Positions 16,463 through 23,988 of a stretch of DNA of 64,000 nucleotides are shown here, in pieces; positions within the stretch are counted from its first letter, which is position 1, and each line of letters begins with the position of its first letter. The DNA is taken from assembly GCF_024347595.1 (NCBI RefSeq), contig NZ_AP025506.1:1922001-1986000 (forward strand), in the 5' to 3' direction. The DNA comes from Vibrio pomeroyi (GTDB lineage: Bacteria > Pseudomonadota > Gammaproteobacteria > Enterobacterales > Vibrionaceae). The notes beneath the pieces were generated by a model, which was not told the DNA's origin, did not search any database, and saw only the letters and a list, made by a program, of their open reading frames with translations. The position numbers were made by a program, and so were the translations under genes.

Positions 16463-17818
16463 TTGATCACCGTTGATAAACAAGATGCGATAACACTTAA
16501 AATTAACCATGCCATGGCTAAAACAAAAAAGCTCGACATGGACGTTTATCTATTCATTCCCGGTGAACTTGGACTGACTCCTGAAGTCCTTTCTGAAAGC
16601 GCATTTTTCTACAGCTCGATCACTCAAAAACGTGCTTATTACAGTGATAAAACACTGCTGCCTTTGGTGCACAGCCGTTTAGCTAAACGTGGCCGACTGT
16701 CCATTACACAATACCGTGTAAGTTTGAGTTTGTTCGCTTATCAATATGTTATCGCGTTAGACAAAGCCGTCAGCAGCTTGAATAAGAACGATAGTGACGA
16801 CGTAACGGCTGATGAAGTAGATGAAGTCATTGAACTGGCGTTAGATATCTTGAAGAAATTACGCCGAAGCATCCCTTACGAAGAAAACCTCAAACGTTAC
16901 TATGCTAATATCGATAACTACCTATCTTGGTACACCGAGCAAAAGTTCTTATCGCTGGTTTCGCACATGCCACGTGGCAGTGAGTATTCAACGATTAAAG
17001 AACGACTCTTAACGCTTTGTGATAAAGAGACCGCGCACCGTAAACTAAACCGCTATAACTCAGCAAGAGTTCGAGAAGACGTTACCCGTCTGAGTAACAA
17101 GATGCGGTTACTGCGTCGTTTGATTGAACACCCTATCGTGCTTAAAGAAAAGACAACATCGATGGGTAAGAACGTTAAGCGTGCTGTGAAAGGTATTGCG
17201 ACTGGTTTGGTAATGGTCGTCGTGACTACTACCGTGATCTTGGCTCGTGACTTTCTTGGTGAGATTACTGCCTCTTTCATTGTGGCAATGTCTTTCATCT
17301 ATGCGTTGCGTGAGATCTTTAAAGATGACTTGAGAGACATCCTTTGGCGCTGGCTACGTAAAGGCAAGCCGAAATGGAAGCGTCGTTACTATGACCCAAC
17401 GACCAATAAGTCTGTTGGACATAAACTCGAATGGTTGGACTACGCAAACTTTTCTAAGCTTGCAGATCGCATTCAGTCGATCCGTAAAAAGCGTGTGGTG
17501 CAACGTGAAGAGCAAATCTTGCATTACCGCTCTCATACTGAGATGTCGACATCGACCTTTATGAGTGGTTACGAGGAGACTCGTGAAACGTTATCGATCA
17601 GCCTAAGAGCGCTGACACGATTGATGGATAAAGGCTCAAACAAGATCTACCGTCTGAATGAAGGGCAAGTGAGCCGCGAATCAGTAGAAAAGCGTCATCT
17701 TCTCAACCTGATCATTAAGGAGAACAACCATGATAACGAACCAACCTACTACCGTTGGAAGATTGTTATGAACCGTTCCAAAATCGTTGATATTGAGCAA
17801 ATCACTCAAGAGTCATAA
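16463..17818 (+). CDS. Membrane protein of unknown function
   Basis: A 451-residue protein that I cannot assign to a characterised family. Residues 1-235 are soluble, charged and mostly helical. Two hydrophobic segments follow at about 241-260 (IATGLVMVVVTTTVILA) and 266-284 (ASFIVAMSFIYALREIF). A basic region (RWLRKGKPKWKRRYY) and a mixed alpha/beta C-terminal domain complete it. Both large domains would sit on the same side of the membrane, probably the cytoplasm given the basic residues around the hairpin. The TTG start at 16463 is supported by AGGAG 6 nt upstream and the absence of a nearby ATG. It is a single-gene unit ended by the terminator at 17842. Confidence 0.75.
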   Translation: MITVDKQDAITLKINHAMAKTKKLDMDVYLFIPGELGLTPEVLSESAFFYSSITQKRAYYSDKTLLPLVHSRLAKRGRLSITQYRVSLSLFAYQYVIALDKAVSSLNKNDSDDVTADEVDEVIELALDILKKLRRSIPYEENLKRYYANIDNYLSWYTEQKFLSLVSHMPRGSEYSTIKERLLTLCDKETAHRKLNRYNSARVREDVTRLSNKMRLLRRLIEHPIVLKEKTTSMGKNVKRAVKGIATGLVMVVVTTTVILARDFLGEITASFIVAMSFIYALREIFKDDLRDILWRWLRKGKPKWKRRYYDPTTNKSVGHKLEWLDYANFSKLADRIQSIRKKRVVQREEQILHYRSHTEMSTSTFMSGYEETRETLSISLRALTRLMDKGSNKIYRLNEGQVSRESVEKRHLLNLIIKENNHDNEPTYYRWKIVMNRSKIVDIEQITQES

Positions 17819-17841
17819 GACTATTATAAAGATTCTCTAAG

Positions 17842-17876
17842 ACGGTATGTGGAAACCATTCACATACCGTTATTTC
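17842..17876 (+). terminator. Rho-independent terminator
   Basis: ACGGTATGTG (17842-17851) pairs with CACATACCGT (17861-17870), followed by TATTT. It lies just after the membrane-protein gene and before the convergent DUF4442 gene. Confidence 0.75.
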
Positions 17877-17929
17877 AACTCTTCGAGCATTCCCCATAAC
17901 TTCTTACCCAGCACCTATTTACTTGATGG

Positions 17930-18415
17930 CTATTTTCTGGATGGGACTTTCTTAATTGAGAGCGTTAGCGTGAACTCCGCCATCGGCTCATCACCATGTA
18001 AAGATGGGCATGTCGCGATAATGGTTACAGGTTGATTAACTCGTTCTCCGGTCGACATGGTTTCTGCCAACATAGTGTTGATCAGCTCACCGTCGTTACA
18101 AGTGAAATGCACATCACCCTCAGGGCGCTTCAAAAAGTTACCCGTCACTTCTTTAAAAGCCAACGAGATCTTTTCACCTTGCTGCTGCGATTTACTCATC
18201 GCGAGAAAGCCACCCGCGACATCCGCACCGACAGCTAAAACGCCAAAGTACATACTGTTAAGGTGATTCTTGGTACGTCTTTTAAGCGGAATTTTCACTT
18301 CAACATGTTGGTTGTCCAACGCGAGCAGTTTTGGTCGACACAACCAGATAAGTGGGACTTTGAAAAAGCCAAACATGCTTAAGTAGAAATTTGCTTTTTG
18401 TAGAGGGGTCAACAT
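17930..18415 (-). CDS. DUF4442 hotdog-fold (thioesterase-like) protein
   Basis: A 161-residue protein of the DUF4442 family, which adopts the hotdog fold of acyl-CoA thioesterases such as PaaI and the YiiD C-terminal domain. It shows the family features: a conserved N-terminal stretch (GFFKVPLIWLCRPKLL), a KNHLNSMYFGVLAVGADVAGGF segment at about 48-69, corresponding to the central helix that holds the active-site Asn and Asp/Glu in relatives, and a beta sheet afterwards. The substrate is unknown. An AGGT ribosome site precedes the ATG. It is convergent with the upstream membrane-protein gene. Confidence 0.8.
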   Translation of the reverse strand: MLTPLQKANFYLSMFGFFKVPLIWLCRPKLLALDNQHVEVKIPLKRRTKNHLNSMYFGVLAVGADVAGGFLAMSKSQQQGEKISLAFKEVTGNFLKRPEGDVHFTCNDGELINTMLAETMSTGERVNQPVTIIATCPSLHGDEPMAEFTLTLSIKKVPSRK

Positions 18416-18487
18416 TCGAATTACCTAGCCAAGTTAGTCATCAGACCAGTTAATCGACTAGCGATAAGAATGTCAAAAAAATGTTAC

Positions 18488-18522
18488 AAAAAAGAGATAT
18501 CATCGCACAATGATATCTCTTT
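18488..18522 (-). terminator. Rho-independent terminator of the PpsA-like gene
   Basis: AAAGAGATATCA (18491-18502) pairs with TGATATCTCTTT (18511-18522), a 12-bp stem. The minus strand continues in T residues. It lies 52 nt after the stop codon of the gene at 18575. Confidence 0.85.
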
Positions 18523-18574
18523 CATTCTCAAAGCATTAGCGCTTTAAGTCGGCTTATCAGGCAAGCTAATCGAT

Positions 18575-19462
18575 TTACGCAGTCACGACCGTTTCAACAC
18601 CTTCAAGGTCAGCAATGTAACCTTGTAGACGTGGGTAATCGACTAAACCTTGCGTGACTAGCAATACTGGCTTCTTCGCATGCAGCGTCGCTTTAACAAT
18701 CATGTCCAGTAAAGTAATCACCGCTTCGTTTTGCGGATCGAAAGCATGTTGCTGCGCTTCATTTTGTTTGTCTACACCAAGAGTGAAAGACGCTAGGCTG
18801 TCGACATTCACAACGACACCATCAAAGTAATGCAGTAGACGTTCGCTCAATAGCACTGCAGACGGCACATCACACGAGAACAGTACTTTCAAACCGTTAA
18901 GACCGCGTGGTAAACCTTGCTCTGCTAGTAAGTCGATGATCTTCGCAGCGTCGCTTAACGCACGAACGTAAGGCACAACCACTTCAACGTTGATGCCTTG
19001 CTCACGTAATGCCTTAATCACCTGACATTCTAAAGCGAAAGCCTTGCTGTACTCTGGTGTCGCATAGCGAGCTACACCACGAACGCCTAGTGCTGGGTTC
19101 ACCTCCTCAACTTCGCAATTGCCGCCTAACAGCGAACGGAAGCTGTAGCTATCAGCACTGCTCAACGCGATGCGCACTGAGGTATGATTCGGTAGGACTG
19201 CAGCTTGAATCGCTACAACCAGTGTTGAAACAAAGTGTTCATCGACACTCTTGCCACCAAGGATGGCATCTAAAGAGGTTTTCTCAATATCAGAAAGTGT
19301 ATCTAAATGGTCTTCAATCGATGGATGGTAGAAAACACGGTCCATGACCAATTCAGACAGAGATACGTACAAGTGGGTGGAATTATTATTATCGTTATAA
19401 GAAGGCAGCACATCACCTAAGACAAGTTCTGGGTGCAAAGTGCTTTGAGTTTCTTGAGTCAT
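18575..19462 (-). CDS. PEP-synthase-like TIM-barrel protein, probably non-catalytic
   Basis: A 295-residue protein aligning by eye with only the C-terminal PEP/pyruvate-binding TIM barrel of PpsA. Landmarks are VNPALGVRGVARY (121-133; PpsA ENPMLGFRGAGRY), ALECQVIKALRE, VVVPYVRALSDA, GLNGLKVLF and HYFDGVVVNVDS. The ATP-grasp and phospho-His swivel domains are absent. Key residues have changed: the Arg of the RLEF motif is Ser, the RxSDFKSNEY region is SSADSYSF (101-108), the metal-binding Glu in CEIPS is Asp198, the SND metal motif is NVD (219-221), and the catalytic Cys of ICGQG is replaced (LVTQG, 268-272). It is therefore likely a pseudoenzyme that may still bind PEP or a protein partner. 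A GGAG site precedes the ATG. It is divergent from aroH, as ppsA is from ppsR-aroH in E. coli. Confidence 0.75.
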   Translation of the reverse strand: MTQETQSTLHPELVLGDVLPSYNDNNNSTHLYVSLSELVMDRVFYHPSIEDHLDTLSDIEKTSLDAILGGKSVDEHFVSTLVVAIQAAVLPNHTSVRIALSSADSYSFRSLLGGNCEVEEVNPALGVRGVARYATPEYSKAFALECQVIKALREQGINVEVVVPYVRALSDAAKIIDLLAEQGLPRGLNGLKVLFSCDVPSAVLLSERLLHYFDGVVVNVDSLASFTLGVDKQNEAQQHAFDPQNEAVITLLDMIVKATLHAKKPVLLVTQGLVDYPRLQGYIADLEGVETVVTA

Positions 19463-19669
19463 TGCTGCTCCAGCATTTTTATGTTGTGTTCAAACGAAAA
19501 TACCGATAGCTGCCTGTTAATACAAGTGAAAATCCCTTATTTGACGCTGGCCTGCTGATAAAAATAAGAATATTAGCAATAACTGAGATAACTTTGACTC
19601 AAGAGAGTTTATTCCTCTGTTCAATTCCGTTATCTTAACCACTTCGCAATAGAATAAAAAAGCTATCAC

Positions 19670-20728
19670 ATGCCATTAAAAACTGATGAGTTGAGAACCC
19701 AAGCACTGGGTCCTATGCCAACTCCTGCCGAATTAGGCAATGCACACCCTATTACTGACGACGTTGCTGAGCGTATTGCAAATTCTCGCCGCCAAATCGA
19801 AGATATCCTAACTGGTCGTGATAACCGCCTATTAGTTATCGTTGGCCCTTGTTCTGTTCATGACACAGAAGCGGCACTTGATTACGCTGAGCGCTTAAGC
19901 CAGATTCAAGAGCAATACAAAGACGAATTGTTCGTTGTGATGAGAACCTACTTCGAGAAACCTCGCACGGTTGTAGGTTGGAAAGGTCTGATTACCGATC
20001 CAAACCTTGATGGTTCATACGCACTTGAAACGGGCTTGAACAAAGCGCGTAAGCTTCTGCTAGACATCAATAAGCTTGGCCTAGCAACAGCGACTGAATT
20101 CCTTGATATGATCACAGGTCAGTACATTGCAGACCTTATCACTTGGGGCGCAATCGGCGCTCGTACAACAGAATCTCAGATTCACCGTGAAATGGCTTCA
20201 GCTCTTTCTTGCCCAGTTGGCTTCAAAAACGCGACTAACGGCAACATCAAGATCGCTATCGATGCGATTCGTGCTGCGCATGCTTCACACTACTTCTACT
20301 CTCCAGACAAGAACGGCCGCATGACGGTTTACCGTACTTCTGGTAACCCATACGGTCACGTTATTCTACGTGGTGGCGATAAGGGTCCTAACTTCGACGC
20401 TGAGTCGGTAGATATCGCATGTAAGCAACTGGCTGAATTCGACCTGCCTCAACGTTTGGTTGTAGACTTTAGCCACGCTAACTGTCAGAAACAGCACCGT
20501 AAGCAGTTAGAAGTTGCACAAGACATTTGTGACCAGATCAAATCTAACAAGAATCAAATTGCAGGCATCATGGCAGAAAGCTTCATTAAAGAAGGCAACC
20601 AGCCAATGACTGACATCAACAACCTAGAATACGGCAAGTCTATTACTGACCCATGCCTAAGCTGGGAAGATACTGCAACTATGCTAGACATGCTTGCAAC
20701 TGCAATTAAAGATAGAAACTTAGCTTAA
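19670..20728 (+). CDS. aroH: 3-deoxy-D-arabino-heptulosonate-7-phosphate (DAHP) synthase, AroH-like
   Basis: A 352-residue class I DAHP synthase that condenses phosphoenolpyruvate and erythrose-4-phosphate, the first step of aromatic amino acid synthesis. Metal ligand Cys61 is in GPCSVHD. The PEP/E4P-binding stretches KPRTxxGWKG, GARTTESQ.HREMAS and PVGFKN are intact, as is VDFSHANC. Sequence features (TATEFLDM, TGQYIADLITWGAIG, MASALSCPVG) resemble E. coli AroH, the tryptophan-sensitive isoenzyme, more than AroF or AroG, and the divergent PpsA-like neighbour agrees. Feedback specificity cannot be read with certainty. No clear ribosome site precedes the ATG. It lies 12 nt upstream of yajQ and is probably cotranscribed with it. 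I see no Trp-operator palindrome in the 207-bp divergent region. Confidence 0.88.
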   Translation: MPLKTDELRTQALGPMPTPAELGNAHPITDDVAERIANSRRQIEDILTGRDNRLLVIVGPCSVHDTEAALDYAERLSQIQEQYKDELFVVMRTYFEKPRTVVGWKGLITDPNLDGSYALETGLNKARKLLLDINKLGLATATEFLDMITGQYIADLITWGAIGARTTESQIHREMASALSCPVGFKNATNGNIKIAIDAIRAAHASHYFYSPDKNGRMTVYRTSGNPYGHVILRGGDKGPNFDAESVDIACKQLAEFDLPQRLVVDFSHANCQKQHRKQLEVAQDICDQIKSNKNQIAGIMAESFIKEGNQPMTDINNLEYGKSITDPCLSWEDTATMLDMLATAIKDRNLA

Positions 20729-20740
20729 GGACATAACACA

Positions 20741-21223
20741 ATGCCATCATTTGACATTATCTCTGAAGTAGAATCAGTAGAACTACGCAACGCTGTAGAC
20801 AATGCTAACCGTGAACTATCGACTCGTTTCGATTTCCGCGGCGTTGATGCAAGCTTCGACTACAAAGATGAGTCGGTGAAACTGACTGCTCAAGACGATT
20901 TCCAACTGAAGCAAATGCGCGATATCCTTCGTAGCAACCTAACAAAGCGTAATGTTGATCCTAACGCGATGGAAGCGAAGGCTGCAGACCAAACAGGTCG
21001 CACTTGGCACCAAACGGTTATCTTCAAGCAAGGCATCGAAACCGATGTTGCTAAGAAAATCGTTAAGCTAATCAAAGACAACAAAGTTAAGGTTCAAGCG
21101 GCTATCCAAGGCGAGAAAGTTCGTGTAACGGGCAAGAAGCGTGATGACCTACAAGCAGTTATGGCACTGGTGCGTAACGGTGAACTTGGTCAACCTTTCC
21201 AGTTTGATAACTTCCGCGACTAA
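20741..21223 (+). CDS. yajQ: YajQ-family nucleotide-binding protein
   Basis: A 160-residue DUF520/YajQ protein. The family motif [11 protein letters not shown] opens the protein, followed by [14 protein letters not shown] and later [37 protein letters not shown] sequence. It ends with the conserved [10 protein letters not shown]. YajQ members bind nucleotides, and some bind cyclic-di-GMP and act as effectors through transcription-factor partners. Whether this one does cannot be told from sequence. AAGGA lies 9 nt upstream of the ATG. It follows aroH by 12 nt and ends at a strong terminator. Confidence 0.93.
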   Translation: MPSFDIISEVESVELRNAVDNANRELSTRFDFRGVDASFDYKDESVKLTAQDDFQLKQMRDILRSNLTKRNVDPNAMEAKAADQTGRTWHQTVIFKQGIETDVAKKIVKLIKDNKVKVQAAIQGEKVRVTGKKRDDLQAVMALVRNGELGQPFQFDNFRD

Positions 21224-21293
21224 TTGATCTGGCTATGTGCAGCGGCTCTTGTTCGCTGCTTACTAATCAGTTTAATGCGGCATTTAAAATAGC

Positions 21294-21326
21294 AAAAAGC
21301 CACTTCTTTATCGGAAGTGGCTTTTT
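21294..21326 (+). terminator. Rho-independent terminator of aroH-yajQ
   Basis: AAAAAGCCACTTC (21294-21306) pairs with GAAGTGGCTTTTT (21314-21326) around a 7-nt loop. A and T runs on both sides suggest it also serves the convergent siroheme gene. Confidence 0.9.
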
Positions 21327-21390
21327 ATTTATCTAGGCGTTGTTATTGCGTGTTAGACGCCAGTATGAAGACAGCTAACTGGCCTAACTT

Positions 21391-22332
21391 TTAGCTCAAC
21401 ACCTTGGCAGAAGACAGCTTCAGGTCTTTCCCTACCAATAAGTTGAATTCGACACTCGCTGGTGGAATAAACACACAGACACGTAAGCTCTCTGCTCTTG
21501 CTTGTTCGAGCTTAGTAGACAGCTCTCCACTATTCGCATAGCTTTCTCTTTCCGCATCACGGCGACACAAGTCTATAAACTCGAATGGGCAATCACTCGG
21601 AGCAAGAACCAGTTCAGCTTCCTGCATTAGACGTAAAGCTTTCATTGGTAACAGCTCTATATCTTGTTCGAACTCAATCCAAGTCACCTGCCCTTCGCTA
21701 TCAATGCCTTGCGTTAGTGCTTGTTGATAATAAGACTCTAACTGTTCTCTGTCTGTTATCTGCTCAATAAAGCTAGATGACAAGAAACGCTCCCAGAACT
21801 TACGACGCTCGTCGACTGTTGGGAATGACTCTTTGATTGAATTGCGTTTTGATGCACCGAAGTCTGCAATCAAACCTATATTTTGTGGCAGTACTGTTTC
21901 GAGTTTTTCTCTAATATTACGCACTAAAACAGGTGAAGCACCACCGCTAGAGATCGCAATTTGAATTCTTCCGCGATTTATCATCGAAGGCGTGATGAAA
22001 TCGCAGTAAGGTAAATCATCAACCACATTGACTAAAATACCCAGTTTTTTCGCATCATTATACACTTGGTGATTCAGGCTTGGGTTGTCGGTTGTAGCCC
22101 AAACCTGCAAGTAATCTTTCGATATGATCTGCGACGAATAAAAGTTCTGAACCCAGTGAAGTTTGTTCTCATCAACAAGCTGCTTTAAGTAAGGCGCTAC
22201 CTTGGGAGAAACCAAAGTCACATTCGCTCCAGCTCGCAACAAGCTATCGACTTTACGGCAAGCAACCTCGCCCCCACCAACCACCAGAATTGGCTTATTC
22301 TCTACATCCAAAAACATTGGGAAATAACGCAT
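21391..22332 (-). CDS. Precorrin-2 dehydrogenase/ferrochelatase (CysG N-terminal type) with degenerate tail
   Basis: A 313-residue protein. Residues 1-210 are the CysG N-terminal module that oxidises precorrin-2 with NAD and inserts iron to make siroheme: nucleotide-binding GGGEVACRK (19-27), catalytic Asp in NVVDD (Asp105 here, Asp104 in CysG) and ISSGGASPVL with the regulatory Ser128 position. The C-terminal 80-90 residues resemble only the first part of the CysG methyltransferase domain (LPMKALRLMQEAELVLAPSD, DLCRRDAE) but lack its GxGPGD SAM loop and all later motifs. The methyltransferase is thus a vestige, and uroporphyrinogen methylation must come from a separate CobA elsewhere. AAGGAAG precedes the ATG. 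It is convergent with yajQ. Confidence 0.85.
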   Translation of the reverse strand: MRYFPMFLDVENKPILVVGGGEVACRKVDSLLRAGANVTLVSPKVAPYLKQLVDENKLHWVQNFYSSQIISKDYLQVWATTDNPSLNHQVYNDAKKLGILVNVVDDLPYCDFITPSMINRGRIQIAISSGGASPVLVRNIREKLETVLPQNIGLIADFGASKRNSIKESFPTVDERRKFWERFLSSSFIEQITDREQLESYYQQALTQGIDSEGQVTWIEFEQDIELLPMKALRLMQEAELVLAPSDCPFEFIDLCRRDAERESYANSGELSTKLEQARAESLRVCVFIPPASVEFNLLVGKDLKLSSAKVLS

Positions 22333-22813
22333 GTTCTTCCTTGAGACGACTTCAATAACTATTCAGCCATGCTACCAAATTTGGAGCATATTCATAACTA
22401 TCCAAGTGTAATAAAAATATTTATTGACCAAATTTCAATCTTTTTTAAGGCGAATGTTTCATCAGTGTGAGATTCATTCAGAATATTTATCTAGTCGATT
22501 ATCAATATAAAAATCTAAATCTTGTTGCACCAACAGTGTGAACCCTTGCACTATTTACATTCAGTTAACATTTGGTCATTCTAAATGTGTTCGGATTTGT
22601 GATTTCATTCAAAATTCTTTTTAAATTATACATTTGTGAAACTACGGATCCTTTCCTAACCTTATAAACAGTTGTTTAAATCGCACACAGTTTCATTTGC
22701 AAAATGCAACTCGTTTGATTTGGGCAACAAGGTCATAGAAAACGCAACACATATAGAAAAACTCAAACGAGCACGAGTATCAGGTGTCACCTGGTTAACA
22801 AGGAAGGATACAA
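22333..22813. other. Long divergent intergenic region upstream of aapJ
   Basis: This 481-bp AT-rich gap separates the siroheme gene from aapJ. It must hold promoters in both directions, but I cannot pick a confident -35/-10 pair. Near aapJ are a C/A-rich leader (GCAACACATA, about 22744-22753), of the type bound by GcvB-like small RNAs in amino-acid transporter mRNAs, and a palindrome CAGGTG-T-CACCTG (22781-22793) just before the ribosome site. No coding frame is supported. Confidence 0.5.
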
Positions 22814-23842
22814 ATGACAAATAAACTAACACTTCTTGCTTCAGTAGTAGCTGCATCAACTGCGATGATGGCAACATCGGCATCAGCGGCAGAAAGCACT
22901 CTGGACAAAGTCACATCTCAAGGCTTCTTAACTTGTGGTGTAAGTACAGGTCTTCCAGGGTTCTCTAACCCTAACTCAAAAGGTGAATGGGAAGGAATTG
23001 ATGTTGAGTATTGTCAAGCTCTTGCAGCGGCTGTACTCGGTGACAAGACCAAAGTTAAGTATGTACCTCTAACAGCAAAAGAGCGTTTTACTGCGCTTCA
23101 ATCTGGCGAAATCGACGTACTATCTCGTAACACAACATGGACATTACATCGTGACACCGCTTTAGGTCTGAACTTCGTTGGCGTTAACTACTACGATGGT
23201 CAAGGCTTCATGGTTAAGAAAGATCTAGGCCTAACAAGTGCTCTAGAACTTGATGGTGCTTCTGTATGTGTTCAATCAGGTACAACGACTGAGCTTAACC
23301 TAGCCGATTACTTCCGTAACAACGGCATGTCTTACAAGCCAGTGGTATTTGATACGGCAGCACAAACTTCTAAAGGTTTCGACGCAGGTCGTTGTGACGT
23401 GCTAACAACAGACCAATCTGGTCTATACGCACTTCGCCTAAACCTAGCTGACCCGAAATCTGCACAAGTACTTCCTGAAATCATCTCTAAAGAGCCTCTA
23501 GGCCCTGTAGTACGTCAAGATGATGACAAATGGTTTAACGTTGCTAAGTGGACACTTTCTGCAATGATTAACGCGGAAGAATACGGCATCTCTTCTAAAA
23601 ATGCAGACGAAATGCTTAAGTCAAAAGATCCAAACATCAAGCGTATTCTTGGTGTAGACGGTCCTAAAGGTAAAGGCCTTGGCATTCGTGACGACTGGGG
23701 TTACCAAGTAATTAAGCAAGTTGGTAACTACGGTGAGAGTTTTGAGCGTACTGTTGGTACAGGTTCTCCACTTCAAATCTCTCGTGGCGTAAATGCATTA
23801 TGGAATGCGGGCGGCTTTATGTACGCTCCACCAATCCGTTAA
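22814..23842 (+). CDS. aapJ: General L-amino-acid ABC transporter, periplasmic binding protein
   Basis: A 342-residue substrate-binding protein of the polar amino acid (SBP_bac_3) class. Residues 1-26 are a signal peptide ending SASA before AESTLDK. The mature protein has the family hallmarks FSNPNSKGEWEGIDVEYCQALAAA-type sequence, ALQSGEIDVLSRN, GRCDVLTTDQSGLY and a conserved C-terminal WNAGGFMYAPP. AapJ proteins deliver many L-amino acids to AapQMP. The strong AAGGAAGGA ribosome site suits high expression. It is the first gene of aapJQMP. A 146-nt gap with two hairpins separates it from aapQ, as expected if the binding protein is made in excess of the membrane parts. Confidence 0.95.
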   Translation: MTNKLTLLASVVAASTAMMATSASAAESTLDKVTSQGFLTCGVSTGLPGFSNPNSKGEWEGIDVEYCQALAAAVLGDKTKVKYVPLTAKERFTALQSGEIDVLSRNTTWTLHRDTALGLNFVGVNYYDGQGFMVKKDLGLTSALELDGASVCVQSGTTTELNLADYFRNNGMSYKPVVFDTAAQTSKGFDAGRCDVLTTDQSGLYALRLNLADPKSAQVLPEIISKEPLGPVVRQDDDKWFNVAKWTLSAMINAEEYGISSKNADEMLKSKDPNIKRILGVDGPKGKGLGIRDDWGYQVIKQVGNYGESFERTVGTGSPLQISRGVNALWNAGGFMYAPPIR

Positions 23843-23872
23843 TAGCACCTACGTGATTACTTGTTCGTAACC

Positions 23873-23905
23873 GTTGCTATCACGCACATCTTGTGTGGTA
23901 GCAAC
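23873..23905 (+). other. Intercistronic hairpin in aapJ-aapQ gap
   Basis: GTTGCTATCACGCACA and TGTGTGGTAGCAAC form an imperfect long stem 30 nt after the aapJ stop. There is no T run, so it more likely protects the 3' end of aapJ mRNA than terminates it. Confidence 0.6.
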
Positions 23906-23936
23906 AAACAGAAAATGAATATTTGAGTAACACGAT

Positions 23937-23959
23937 TTAGGGCGGTTTTTCCGCCCTAA
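23937..23959 (+). other. Second hairpin in aapJ-aapQ gap
   Basis: TTAGGGCGG (23937-23945) and CCGCCCTAA (23951-23959) form a perfect 9-bp stem with a T5 loop. A T tract is absent downstream. It may be a leaky terminator lowering aapQMP relative to aapJ. Confidence 0.6.
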
Positions 23960-23988
23960 CTGTTAAATGGATTTGAGGTTATTGCAGT

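Noticed and set aside
18575..19462. Truncation of a full ppsA by frameshift
   Set aside because: Upstream DNA holds no other PpsA domains and the gene has its own start, ribosome site and terminator; it is a short standalone protein, not a broken one.
19463..19669. TrpR or TyrR operator before aroH
   Set aside because: I found no convincing operator palindrome; only a weak TTGACG (19541) with a poor -10 is visible.
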